Source: Beroe forskalii
Taxonomy: Eukaryota > Ctenophora > Nuda > Beroida > Beroidae
Length of the DNA: 64,000 bases
NCBI GenBank assembly: GCA_011033025.1
Contig: WFMF01000406.1
Span: 62,001-126,000, forward strand
Direction of reading: 5' to 3'
Shown: in pieces, positions 1 through 10,870 of the stretch
Layout: each line of letters opens with the position of its first letter
Position numbering within the stretch: the first letter of the stretch is position 1
Notes under the pieces: generated by a model
Databases searched by the model: none
What the model saw: the letters and a program-made list of their open reading frames with translations, nothing else
What the model was told of the DNA's origin: nothing
Made by a program: the position numbers and the translations under genes

Positions 1-295
1 GGGTTGTAAGGACTTGGGACTTAGAACTGAGGCAAGTTCAATTAGACCTCAGCCAACTAATCGTGACACAGCGCGAACATGAAGGAACAATGACGATGGG
101 CGGGTTGGAAGTGAATATATCAACCCTGCAGCACAATGACTTTCAGAAAATATCAATTTTCAAGAGTGTTTCTAGTGTAACCTTAACCTTGGCTCGGAGT
201 TGAAATATTGAAATACTGAAATGCCGTGAGATGAAATATCCGTTTCCTATTCTTATAGCTAGAATCATGTAACAGTATAAAATGTATGTACTCAC

Positions 296-795
296 AATGT
301 ATAACATGAGTCTGGCTGTGTGTACTTGGTAATACGATTCTTCCCCATCCGAGTCAGCATCGAGAACCTCAATGGGGTCTACCATATCATCCGCGTCACT
401 TATCTTGATGCCACTTGTATCAGAATCACTTGATTTAGTGTCACTTGGTTTGGTACTATCATCATTAGACGCAGCATCCTGTTTAGTTTCTTCTTCAGCA
501 GGTGATGGTGGTTTAACATCTGCTTTATCAACATTCCCAGTATCTCCTTGGCTGGCAGGTTCAGGTTTTGGTTCAGCATCTGCTTTGTCAGACGAATTAG
601 TATTTTGCTGACCTTGTTCTAAGTCCTCTGGCACGGTTAACTTAGAATCTGGGCTTCCAGGATCATCAGAGACAGTATCTCCTGCTAATTCGTCCTCTGA
701 TTCAGTTAACTCAGGGTCTGGTTCGGAGTCCTCTGAATCAGTTAACTCAGGGTCTGGTTCGGAGTCCGCTGAATCAGTTAACTCAGGGTCTGGTT
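296..795 (-). CDS. Acidic, disordered repeat protein, partial exon
   Basis: Read on the minus strand, this stretch is open and very rich in D, E, S, P, T and K, with almost no hydrophobic residues. It begins with copies of a 12-residue repeat (ESADSEPDPELT type) and runs into unique acidic sequence containing MPEDLEQGQQNTNSS and DADSDGEESYYQ. Past position 296 the translation turns hydrophobic and AT-rich, and a GTGAGT donor lies at 290-295, so I end the exon there. Its 5' side is lost in repeat units broken by indels near 800. Such composition fits an intrinsically disordered, possibly secreted or nuclear, acidic protein. I do not recognise a family and assign no function. The plus-strand frames of the same DNA are Ser/Gly- or Leu-rich and less protein-like, but low-complexity DNA makes the strand choice uncertain. 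Confidence 0.5.
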
Positions 796-1080
796 CAGGT
801 CCGCTGAATCAATGATTAACCCAGGGTCTGGTTTGGGAGTCCTCTGAATCAGTTAACTCAGGGTCTGGTTCAAAGATTCTGAATCAGTTAACCCAGAAGT
901 CTGGTTGAGTCCGCTGAATCCAAATTAACTCAAGGTCTGGTTCAGGTCCTCTGACTCAGTTAGCAACTCTCAGGGTCTGGTTCGGGTCCTCTGGATCAAG
1001 TCAACTCAGGGTCTGGTTCAGGGAATCACTCCAACTCAGTTAACTCAGGGTCAATTTCAGGTCCACTGATTTCTGGATCA
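690..1080 (-). repeat. 36-bp coding-type tandem repeat, degraded copy
   Basis: About ten units of a 36-bp repeat with the core CAGTTAACTCAGGGTCTGG. Read on minus, each unit encodes a 12-residue acidic motif. From about 790 onward single-base insertions and deletions break the frame repeatedly, unlike the cleaner array at 4990-5370. This is either decay or uncorrected sequencing error. Confidence 0.85.
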
Positions 1081-1407
1081 GAAATTATGCTGGGAGCCTC
1101 AGGGACTTTCCAGCATCTCCAGTGATGACATCACTGTCTTCACATGGGACACCAATAGAACACCTGAGTAGTATTTTGTTAATTCATGCTGTGAATACTG
1201 CAGACATCACTTTAACTCAGTGACAAATCAATGACAGCCTCAAGGTCAACGTTTCTGAGTGACTGCAATTGATCGCACTGACTTCTAAACCTTATCTAAT
1301 CAGGCATGGATCAGCCCAGAGTTTTTTGGGGCGGCAAATTTCCAGAGTCCTCAGCATGCATCATTTAAAAATGGACGTTTTTCTGAATACGAATGCTTCA
1401 AATATGT

Positions 1408-1558
1408 ATATCACCACAAAACCGTTGGACGGTTGGTCTAATAACCCCACGCTGGTTTGGATGTGATCAACCCCATTTTGTCTCTTTTCAGGTTTCCGTT
1501 TACGCCAAGCCCGCGGGGTTACTAGACCAACCAAATCCCAACAGTTTGGTGGTGATAT
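1408..1558. mobile_element. Small foldback element, copy A
   Basis: The ends are inverted copies of each other (TATCACCACAAAACCG at the left, TTTGGTGGTGATA at the right), and 'GGTCTAGTAACCCC' and its complement lie inside. The arrangement fits a miniature inverted-repeat element. Copy B at 5718-5868 is better preserved. Confidence 0.6.
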
Positions 1559-2771
1559 CTTGACAGATGTGTATGGTTTGAACCCATGTTACGCACCCCA
1601 AGGTCATTTTTGAACCCGTAACTTGCCCTAAACGTTTTCCAAACCCGTTACTAGCCCACGCAAAGTCTAACCCGTAACTCCCCTGACGAAATTAGAACTA
1701 CGTTATTCTAACCTGGAATTACTAGGGTGATACATTTCTTATTTCTACAAATCACATTAGGACTCGCGTGCTGAAATATAATGACAAGTCTAATTTCACA
1801 ATGCATTGGTCGTATTTGAACTCATTTTCAATGTAATCAATCCGAAAATCCCGTATAAATATCAATTTCTTCAAATCCCTAATTTCTACAAAACTGCGTG
1901 AACTCGAACTCACTGATCCATCGTTTATTTCCCATCCCAATTCACTGCGAGACATGGAAACCATTATCAGTTCACTATCATATCACAGAATAGGACTACG
2001 AGTAAATTTTGTCATAAATATGGGCTTCAACCATTTGCAGTTCAATTTTTTAGAGGCTCTGCATGACGAATCTTCGACCAATCGCCTGAAACTCGTTTTA
2101 TAGCTAAATCTCAAGTCTAAAAGCAGCAGATCAAAAGTAAAACATAGTCCGTGAAACTCTTTGAGTTGGAGATGTTCAAACAGCACAAAATAGCGTTCCA
2201 TCGCAAAAATACGCTATTTTAGTGGTTTTACGCGATTTGATGACGTCATCACAGCACCCAAATAGGCTCAAACCAACTTCCATATAGCCTATCACACAAT
2301 TCCACCTTAGTACAACATACTTTGACCGGTCTCATCTCAAGATAAGTCGCAGTTCTTGACATCTCACTCATTTAAGTTTTCTCTATAATTTGGAAATCGA
2401 TTTTTCACCGTACCTTAGAAAATCGCGTATATCTCGATGAAAAAATCGAGATAGCCCAATGATCCATATGATTTTCTGAAAGCTCTTTAAATTTGCTAAA
2501 AATTTTCAAAAAAATTTGAGGCTATCTCCTTTCCTTCTTGGTGAAAAATGCGCTCGAAAATGGCTATTTTCCTAAAAAGCAATAAAATTTCGCTAAGTTG
2601 ATGACGTCATAGTGACGCGGAAATGACGTCACCAGAACTTCTCTTATAGCCTATAACATTTTTCCTATCTTCGATCAACAAACTGACCTCGATCATGGCT
2701 CTACCATTTCCCGTTCTTGACATCCTCATCGTTTCCAAATTTGCTCCAACTATCATGCTATTATATTATAT

Positions 2772-3043
2772 TTTTCCCAAAACCAAAGGATTTGGTTGAG
2801 ATGTGGTCCGCATTCGGTTTTAAACTTCTTTGCAAACCCATGATGAGAAGAACGCGACGGTTAAAAAAACTGCTGCAACGTCACAATATTATACAGCATT
2901 CACGTAACTTTTAATGCATCAAAAAAGTGCCGTTGCGGGTTTTAACCGTCGCGTTCTTTCTCATATCATGGGTTTTACAGTAAAGAACGCCTTAAACCGC
3001 CGCGGACCATCACAACCAAATCCTTTTTTGGTTTGGGAAAAAT
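2772..3043. mobile_element. 270-bp foldback element, copy A
   Basis: The arms contain CCAAACC...GGATTTGGTTG followed by GTCGCGTTCTT and their reverse complements. This is the degraded counterpart of 7113-7392. Confidence 0.65.
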
Positions 3044-3959
3044 ATCACCCTTTTTCTGTGCCCAGATATTGAAATTTGGCGTCAAATCGCGCGTAAAAAT
3101 TCCGCGTTACCTAACGTTACTGATGACGTCACAATTACGTCATAATATTAGATAAGCTATCTGAGACCCATTCATTAACACAATTGGGACTATGACCGAC
3201 AACATATCCAAAGATGAAGTTCTGGGGTTGTCCTGTTCTCTCCCACTAGCTTCACAAGTTTTGCCATTTTTTGGCATTTTTTTCGTGTCAAAGTGTTTCA
3301 AACAATCGCATATATCTCAATGATGCCGGGGAGCCAGAACTTTTCGACCACATTTTTGAAAAGTACATTAAATATTTTTTCTACGCTGGGAGGGCATTTT
3401 TTCCTATCTCAACGCTTCATACCGAAAAATTGCGTTGAAAACGCCTATTTTGGGAAAATCGACATTGAAATTCTTAGTTTTGTGACGTCATTGCAGGACG
3501 TCATTATCATGACGTAAAATAGTTTTAAGGTCCTAACTGCAAGTTCTATCTTTCTTCTTTCCAACGCTGGGTCGATGAGCTCTGTATCTTTTATGGTTCC
3601 CGAGATATCGCCGTTTAAATATCAATTTCTTCTTATCTAAATTCTCATCTCTCCGCGTGGATACCTCTATATCGTGTCTTTCACCCCTATATGTATAGAC
3701 ATGGAGAAAACTATTTAATGAAGACCATCCTCACAGAATAGGACTACAGTTGTAATTTCTCGGCCATTTTTAATCAATCAATCTGAAATTTGACAAGTTG
3801 CACCTTGAACTCTAAACATTCGATCGCCCAAATTTGTTGCAATTTCAAGAACAGAACTTATCAAAGTAAAACATAAACCCATGAAAACATATTGTTGGGG
3901 CTGTCCAAAGTAGCGCAAAATCACTTCCGAAATACGCTATTTTCGTGTACTTACGGATT

Positions 3960-4150
3960 GCCCGTTCAATGCGCCCTCGGACCCTTCCAACTTCAATATA
4001 GGCTTCTTCAGGCCTCCGCCTGGCCCTCGCACTGTTAGGTCCGCCGTCCAATGCTCGCCCTCGGACCGCTTCGGGCCCTCGCACTATTAGGTCCGTCGTC
4101 CAATAGCCGCCCTCAGGCCCTTCAGGCCTCAGGCTCTAAGCCACCGCGAG
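3960..4150. repeat. GC-rich short tandem block, copy A
   Basis: About three degraded units of a ~70-bp motif around 'CAATGCTCGCCCTCGGACC', with internal CCTTCGGG/CCCGAAGG-type palindromes. Its GC content stands out sharply from the AT-rich surroundings. Confidence 0.7.
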
Positions 4151-4355
4151 GCTTGCCAGCCCCTGATATCCTGTGACACTCAAATCTCTAACTTATACCT
4201 GGCAGTTTTTTATTACCATGGGGTTGCCGCCTGGCAGGGCGGGAATTGCTTTACTAGCAGTGAATGCAGAGGCAGTAGCTAAATTCTGTCTGGAGTTTAA
4301 AGACATGTCCACCTCAGGTAGGCAGACTTTAACGGACTTTATCGCTAAACCTGGT

Positions 4356-4500
4356 CAAAATAGCTGAATTTTGATTTAGCTATATCGTCACAGTTCGGAC
4401 TATTTAGCTAAATCACTCCCTAGCTGCCGCTCTTGCCCTAATATGGTTTAGGTGTTGCTTCTCTATAGTCCTCGATTCGGACTATTTAGCTAAATCTGTA
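4356..4500. repeat. 'TTTAGCTATATCGTC' palindromic block, copy A
   Basis: Alternating forward and inverted copies of TTTAGCTATA and GACTATTTAGCTAAATC. The same block recurs at 8735-8895 and 9925-10045. Confidence 0.65.
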
Positions 4501-4989
4501 TATCATAACTGTTCCTTCCTCCCAAATGTCCCTTTATAAGATTTTGACCGGATAAGCGGGAATCGGACACTACGGCAGAATTGCAGAAAACTGGACCCTA
4601 TGATCAAGACACTACGGCACAGGACTCTTGAGCACAATCTCCCAATTTTGGTTTTAGGGTGGACTCTGCGGCGTGCACATTCTAAGGCACGGTTGCAGAT
4701 AATTCGGACATTTTTCTCCAAACTTTTACAGATGGCTCTACTCAAATTTGAAAAAATTGAAAGCTTACCTTTGCATTAAAATTCGAGACTCATCAGGACT
4801 ACCGAGCCCTCAAGAAGAATATTAGACTTGACAAAGCACAGAACTTGGCAAAATTTTTGAAAAATTCGAAAGTTTAATTTTTGCCATGGCGTCGTCTCCT
4901 GACAAACGATATGATAGTATAGGCATTGCCTCTTTGCAGGATCAACTATCAGAATTTTGAAAAATTTCTTTATTTTTGCGGAAAAAGAC

Positions 4990-5370
4990 ATTAGCCCCAT
5001 GCCCCTCTGAATCAGTTAACTCAGGGTATTTTTCTGGTCCGCTGAATCCCAACTCAGGGGTCACAGTTGGGAGTCCGCTGACTCAGTTAACGCAGGGTCT
5101 GGTTCGGAGTCCGCTGACTCAGTTAACCCAGGGTCTGGTTGGGTGTCCTCTGAATCAGTTAACTCAGGGTCTGGTTCGGAGTCCTCTGACTCAGTTAACC
5201 CAGGGTCTGGTTCGGAGTCCGCTGACTCAGTTAACTCAGGGTCTGGTTCGGAGTCCGCTGACTCAGTTAACTCAGGGTCTGGTTCGGAGTCCTCTGAATC
5301 AGTTAACTCAGGGTCTGGTTCGGAGTCCCCTGACTCAGTTAACTCAGGGTCTGGTTCGGAGTCCGCTGAT
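4990..5370 (-). repeat. 36-bp coding-type tandem repeat, clean copy
   Basis: About ten nearly regular 36-bp units, mostly alternating between GAGTCCGCT and GAGTCCTCT variants, keep frame on the minus strand over more than 300 bp. The array lies at the left end of the second copy of the 4.3-kb duplicated unit. Confidence 0.9.
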
Positions 5371-5456
5371 TCTGGATCAGAGGTAGTAGCACCAGGAGCC
5401 TCAGGAACTTTTCCACCATCTCCAGTGACATCACTGTCTTCACATAGGGACACCAA
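5061..5456 (-). pseudogene. Second copy of the acidic repeat-protein exon, truncated
   Basis: This minus-strand frame of 131 codons starts with a short unique head (MVSLCEDSDVTGDGGKVPEAP). It then runs through nine to ten 12-residue acidic repeats (DSEPDPELTESA type) and stops at 5061 when the array loses phase. It matches the broken array at 690-1080 and its upstream flank at 1081-1150. The unique acidic tail found at 296-650 is absent here. It therefore looks like an internal duplicate of the exon rather than a separate gene. It could still be an exon if the 4.3-kb duplication is intragenic, giving one long gene on the minus strand with two repeat exons. Confidence 0.45.
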
Positions 5457-5717
5457 TAGAACACCTGAAGTAGTATTTTGTTAATTCATGCTGTGAATAC
5501 TGCAGACATCACTTCCAACTCAGTGACAAATCAATGACAGCCCTCAGGAGTCAACGTTCTGAGTGACTGCAATTGGTCGCACTGAGAGCTTCTAAACCTT
5601 ATCTAATCAGGCATGGATCCAGCCCAGAGTTTTTTGGGGCGGCAAATTTCAGGTCACTCGGCGCTGCATCATTTAAAAATAGGACGTTTTCCGAATACGA
5701 AGATACTTCAAGTATGT

Positions 5718-5868
5718 ATATCACCACCAAAACCGTTGGACGGTTGGTCTAGTAACCCCCCGCTGGTTTGGATGTGATCAGCCCATTTTGTCTCTTTTCA
5801 GGTTCCGTTGTCACATCCAAACCGCGGGGGTTACTAGACCAACCGTCCAACGGTTTTGGTGGTGATAT
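5718..5868. mobile_element. Small foldback element, copy B
   Basis: The left arm TATCACCACCAAAACCGTTG is matched by its exact complement at the right end, and the homology continues inward through GGTTGGTCTAGTAACCCCC for about 55 bp per arm. The spacer is about 40 bp. There is no coding capacity. Confidence 0.7.
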
Positions 5869-7112
5869 CTTGACAGATGTATGTAGTTTGAACCCATGTA
5901 ACTTGCCAAAAATGCAGTTTGAACCCACGTAACTTGCCCTCACGTAGCCCAAACCCACGTTACTAGCCCACGCGCAAGTCTAACCCACGCAACTTACCCT
6001 GACGAAGTCCAAACCTACGTTATTCTAACCTGGAATTACTAGAATTGATACATTTCTTAATTTCTACAAATTGTCCACGTGAACTCACGTGCTAAAATAT
6101 AGCGACCAGATCTAATTTCACGTGCATTAGTCGTATTTGAACTCATTTCAATGTAACCAAGTCGAAAATCCCGTGTGAATATCAATTTCTTCAAATCCCC
6201 TAATTTCTACAAAACGTCCGTGTGAACTCACGTGCTTCACTAGTCCATCGTATATTTCCCATCCCTATTCACTGCGAGACATGGAGAAACCATTATCTGT
6301 TCACCATCATATCACAGAATAGGACTACAGTACAAATTTTTGTCATGAACATAATTTCAATCAATTTGCAGTTCAATTTTTAGAAGCCTCGCACGACAAC
6401 AATCTTCGACCAATCGCCCTGAAACTCGTTTTATAGCTAAATCTCAAGGTCTAAAAGCAGCAGATCAAAGTAAAACATAGTCCGATGAAAACTCTTTGAG
6501 TTGGAGATGTCCAAAGTAGCGCAAAATAGCGTTCAATCGCAAAATACGCTATTTTAGTGGTTTTACGCGATTTTGATGACGTCATCACAGCACCCAAATA
6601 GGTTCAAACCAACTTCCCATATAGCCTATCACACAATTCCACCTTAGTACAACATACTTTGACCGGTCTCATCTCAAGATAAGTCGCAGTTCTTAACATC
6701 TCACTCGTATAAGTTTTGCCCTATAATTTGGAAATCGATTTTTCACCGTATCTTAGAAAATCGCGTATATCTCGATGAAAAATCGAGATAGCCCAATGAT
6801 CCATATGATTTTCTGAAAGCTCTTTAAATTTGCTAAAAATCATTTTTCAAAATCAGAGAGCTATCTCCTTTCCTTCTTGGTGAAAATGCGCTCGAAAATG
6901 GCCTATTTTCGCTAAAAAAGCAAGAAAATTTCGCTAAGTTGATGACGTCATAGTGACGTGAAAATGACGTCACCAGAACTTCTCTTATAGCCTATAACAT
7001 TTCTATCTTCGATCAGCAAAACCTGACCTCGATCATGGCTCTACCATTTCCCGTTCTTGACATCTCATCGTTTCAAATTTGCTCCCAATTATCATGATAT
7101 TATATATTATAT

Positions 7113-7392
7113 TATTTCCCAAACCAAAAAGGATTTGGTTGTGATGGTCCGCGGCGGTTTTAAGGCGTTCTTTACTGTAAAACCCATGATATGAGAAAGA
7201 ACGCGACGGTTAAAACTGCTGCAACGTCACTTCAAATGTACAGCATTCACGTAACTATAATGCATCAAAAAAGTGCCGTTGCGGCAGTTTTAACCGTCGC
7301 GTTCTTTCTCATATCATGGGTTTTACAGTAAAGAACGCCTTAAAACCGCCGCGGACCATCACAACCAAATCCTTTTTGGTTTTGGGAAAAAT
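7113..7392. mobile_element. 280-bp foldback element, copy B
   Basis: Arms of more than 100 bp are near-perfect inverted copies: GATTTGGTTGTGATGGTCCG at the left and its complement at the right, with the block TCTCATATCATGGGTTTTAC in both arms. The central loop is about 60 bp. This is a classic foldback/MITE layout with no open reading frame. Confidence 0.75.
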
Positions 7393-8334
7393 ATCACCCT
7401 TTTTCTGTGCCCAGATATTGAAATTTGGCGTCAAATCACGCGTAAAAATTCGCGTTACCTAGCATTACTGATGACGTCACAATTACGTCATAAAATTAGA
7501 TAAGCTATCTGAGACCCATTCATTAACACAATTGGGACTATGACCGACAACATATCCAAAGATGAAGTTCTGGGGTGGTCCCGTTCTCTCTCCACTAGCT
7601 TCACAAGTTTTGCCAGTTTTTGGTATTTTTTTCGTGTCAAAGTGTTTCAAACAATCGCATATATCTCAATGATGCCGGGGAGCCCAGAACTTTTCGACCA
7701 CATTTTTGAAAAGTACATTAAATTTCCTTTCTACGCTAGGAGGAGCATTTTTTCCTATCTCGAAAGCTTCATACCGAAAAATTGCGTTGAAAAACGCCTA
7801 TTTTTGGGAAAATCGACATTTGAAATTCTTAGTTTTGTGACGTCATTATGACGTCATTATCATGACGTAAAATAGTTTTTAAGGTCACTAACTGCAAGTT
7901 CTATCTTTCTTCTTTCCAACGCTGGGTCGATGAGCTCTGTATCTTTTATGGTTCCCGAGATATCGCCGTTTAAATAGGGTACACTTCTTGCACTAAAGTG
8001 TCATCTCTCTATATGTATATACCTCTATATGTCTGTATATACATATATGTGTATATATATGGTCGTAACCCTATTTAACAAGAACACCCTCGATTTTGGC
8101 AATATTCAAGTTGTAATATCTCGGCCATTTTTAATCCAATCAATCTGAAATTTTGACAGTTGCACCTTTGACCTCTAAACATTCGATGATCAAATTTTGG
8201 TGCAATTTCGGCAACGGGAACTTACTCAAATTTTAACGTGAAATATGGCCAATCCATGAAAACATATAGTTGGGGGCTGGCAAGCAAAGTTAACAAAACT
8301 CACTTCCGATGTCCGGAAGCTCGTGTACTGTAAG

Positions 8335-8540
8335 GATTGCCGTTCAATGCTCGCCCTCGGACCCTTCGGGTCCTCGGGCTCGCGCTCGGGCCTTCGGCCC
8401 TCGCACTGTTAGGTCCGCCGTCCAATGCTCGCCCTCGGACCCTTCGGGCCCTCGCACTGTTAGGTCCGTCGTCCAATGCTCGCCCTCGGGCCCTTCGGGC
8501 CCTCGGGCTCGCAAACCGCCGCGGGGGGCTTGCCAGCCCC
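8335..8540. repeat. GC-rich short tandem block, copy B
   Basis: Three clear units of ~60-80 bp built on CAATGCTCGCCCTCGG and CGCACTGTTAGGTCCG. Frames through it encode only Arg/Pro/Ala-rich low-complexity peptide on both strands, so I do not call a gene. Confidence 0.8.
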
Positions 8541-8734
8541 CTGATATCTATCACCCTGTGACACTCAAATCTCTAACTTATACCCCTGGCCAGTTTTTTT
8601 ATTACCGCGGGGGGTTACCGCCCTGGCCAGGGCGGGAATTAGCACTAGCAGTGGTCTGGGGGCGGTAGCCCCTAGATTCTAGATGTCTGGAGTTTAAAGA
8701 CATGTCACCTCAGGTAGGCGGACTTTATAGCTAA

Positions 8735-8895
8735 CGGACTTTATAGCTAAACCGGTCAAAATAGCTGAATTTTGATTTAGCTATATCGTCCGCAGTTCGG
8801 ACTATTTAGCTAAATCCTCCTAGCTGCCGCTCTTGCCCTATCAGTTTAGGTGTTTAGCTATATAGTCCTCGATTCGGACTATTTAGCTAAATCTG
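8735..8895. repeat. 'TTTAGCTATATCGTC' palindromic block, copy B
   Basis: Contains CGGACTTTATAGCTAA, its partial inverse and the phrase TTCGGACTATTTAGCTAAATC twice about 60 bp apart. The dyad symmetry suggests the terminus of a mobile element. Confidence 0.65.
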
Positions 8896-9317
8896 TATCA
8901 TAGCTGTTCCTTCCTCCCTCCAAATTCAATTTATAAGAGTTAAGTTAAACGGGAATCGGACACTACGGCAGAGGACTGCAGAGCACTGGACCCTATGATC
9001 CAAGACACTACGGCACAGGACTCTTGGGCACACTCTCCAGTTTTGGTTTTAGGGTGGACTCTGCGGCACATTCTAAGGCACGGTTGCAGATAGGGGACAT
9101 TTTTTCTCCCATTACGACAGATGGCTCTACTCAGAGATTCTGCTTGTTAGCTGACCTCATTAGAATTCCGAGACTCATCAGGACTACCGAGCCCACGAGA
9201 AGAATATTAAGACTTGACTGCACATGAACTTGGCACCATGGGGAGAATCTGATGACTTCATTGCCATGAACTCGGCACCTGACAAAACGATATGATAGTA
9301 TAGGCATTGCCTCTTTG

Positions 9318-9500
9318 CAGGATCCAACTATCAAATTCATTTGTTCTTTACCAATGTACAACAACGAAGAAGTCAAGATAGCCAGAGGGCGGACAGCCCT
9401 GGGTGCCCTGAGGAACTTCGCTCCTGACACCATCATGAGATCATGGTGGACCACAGATCCTTCAACGGGATATAAGGGGTACACTCCTCTGCGTACCTGA
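9318..9500 (+). CDS. Short open frame, unknown, doubtful
   Basis: A frame of about 60 codons (MQDPTIKFIC ... WWTTDPSTGYKGYTP) has higher GC and more ordinary amino-acid composition than its surroundings. The corresponding part of copy A lacks it, because copy A ends just after the shared GGCATTGCCTCTTTGCAGGA. I recognise no domain. It may be a fragment of a transposon protein or an exon whose neighbours I cannot find. Confidence 0.2.
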   Translation, partial: QDPTIKFICSLPMYNNEEVKIARGRTALGALRNFAPDTIMRSWWTTDPSTGYKGYTPLRT

Positions 9501-9547
9501 GTCTGCCGATTTATGATGGGGCCCTGAATGGGGCGAGGTGTTACGAC

Positions 9548-9690
9548 GTACACAAATTTAATGTTCTCTGATCAGGTTCCACATCGTAATTCGTATTGCT
9601 ACGACAAATTGCTGTTCTCTGATCAGGTGCTACATCGTATCGCCACGATACATTGATGTTCTCTGATCAGGTGATATATAGTATCACTGC
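9548..9690. repeat. ~57-bp tandem repeat, three units
   Basis: The phrase TGTTCTCTGATCAGGT recurs at about 57-bp spacing, each time followed by an 'ACATCGTA' or 'ATATAGTA' variant and an inverted 'TACGACGTA'-type segment. A related 'GCTCTGATTAGGTGGAATCG' follows at ~9820. Confidence 0.7.
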
Positions 9691-9924
9691 GACACTAGAT
9701 ACAATGGCCGGCCTACCATTGGCGCTGCCCCACTATGCACGCAGCCACAGTGCGAAGTTTTCCGGCAGCCTCATCTTGTTGACAGCAGTGACTCGCTAGT
9801 CGCTACACCGACATGCGATCATGTGCTCTGATTAGGTGGAATCGTACGGTTTGATCCACTATGGCAAAACGTAGAGCATTATACCCATACCGAGAAACAC
9901 ATTACCTATACCGAGGAACAGTAA

Positions 9925-10045
9925 GGTCAGATTTAGCTATATCGTCCGCAGTTCGGACTTTTCAGCTAACGGACTAAATAGCTAGAGCTAGGACTTTATA
10001 GCTAAACCTACAGAAAAATTTAGCTATATAGTCCTACAATCGTCA
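9925..10045. repeat. 'TTTAGCTATATCGTC' block, third copy
   Basis: This copy lies outside the 4.3-kb duplication and shares CAGATTTAGCTATATCGTCC and ACTTTATAGCTAAACC with the other two, so the block is independently dispersed. Confidence 0.6.
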
Positions 10046-10599
10046 CCTCAATAGGGTTTTTTGTGTTTTTGCATTGTTTTCATCTCAACAGCTCCATAGT
10101 TTTTGTCGTGCATAATTTCAATAAATGTATGGTAAGTCAAAATAACCATAGGGCCTAGGGGCAGCAGCCCCCAGAAGCAAGAGGTCTGCAGCTAAAAGAC
10201 ATGTCACCTCAATGGAGTTTTGCATTGTTTTCATTGTTGCATTGCCAACTTGCAGCGACTTTGAGGGCGATTACAATATAATCCACAAGACTGTAATAAG
10301 GCATGATTTTAGGCCGTTAAAAAACACGAAGTCACACTTATCATGGCTGGAGTGACAAGCCCCATCATGGGTTTACAAACAAACAATATCGCGATTTTGA
10401 AGATGTCCAGCAAGATCATATGCGCGACCAAGATATTTCTTTGTAACCAAAGCACACCGCCACGGACAGGCTGCGATTAAAACTCATATCAATAGTTTTA
10501 ATTGTATAATTGTAGATACATGAGTGGCTGCGAAACCCAAACAATTTTCAATTGTTTTTGGCTATCCATATCACTCTTTTTTGGCATAAAACTTTCGAC

Positions 10600-10870
10600 A
10601 ATCAGTTCAAGTTGTGATAATTGCTTCAATTGAATTAATTTAACGTAATTTTAGCTTTAGTAAATAATACCGTTAAAACTACGTCGCCATCGTTTTTACT
10701 TTTTGAGTTATACGCGATAATTACTTTAATTGGCCAATTATCTAATTATGCTGTTGACTACCGGTACTCAAATTAAACGTATGAAACGTAATTTTAGCTG
10801 TAGTAAATAAAACCGTTAGAATTTCGTCGCTATCATTTTTACTTTTTGAGTTATACGCGATAGGTGGGGG
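10600..10870. repeat. Two-unit AT-rich direct repeat
   Basis: A ~130-bp unit containing CGTAATTTTAGCT, TAGTAAATAA and TTTTTACTTTTTGAGTTATACGCGATA appears twice. The accompanying 'AATTGGCCAATTA' resembles the units of the array at 37830-38430. Confidence 0.6.

Larger units (their letters stand above)
660..4945. repeat. 4.3-kb direct duplication, copy A
   Basis: This copy aligns along its length with copy B at about 5000-9335, in the same order: 36-bp array, foldback element, 'AACCCACGTAACTTGCCC'-type short repeats, second foldback element, GC-rich block and 'TTTAGCTATATCGTC' block. Copy A carries many one-base insertions and deletions relative to B and is visibly more degraded. Apart from the array I see no gene in it. 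Confidence 0.85.
5000..9335. repeat. 4.3-kb direct duplication, copy B
   Basis: The better preserved copy of the unit. It contains the clean 36-bp array (4990-5370), foldback elements at 5718-5868 and 7113-7392, TGACGTCA palindromes near 6575, 6945, 7470 and 7840, a GC-rich tandem block at 8335-8540 and the 'TTTAGCTATATCGTC' block at 8735-8895. No convincing gene is visible between 5.5 and 9.0 kb. Confidence 0.85.

Noticed and set aside
2..198. Open plus-strand frame at the left edge (heptad-like, LELRQVQLDLSQLIV)
   Set aside because: Too short and cut by the window edge. It has no clear splice border and overlaps the region next to a better minus-strand exon.
5143..5484. Plus-strand Ser/Gly-rich repeat frame (SESVNSGSGSES)
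   Set aside because: It is the shadow of the same 36-bp array. The minus-strand acidic reading continues into non-repetitive disordered sequence and is preferred.
8300..8668. Arg/Pro/Ala-rich frames on both strands
   Set aside because: They are explained by the GC-rich ~70-bp tandem block.
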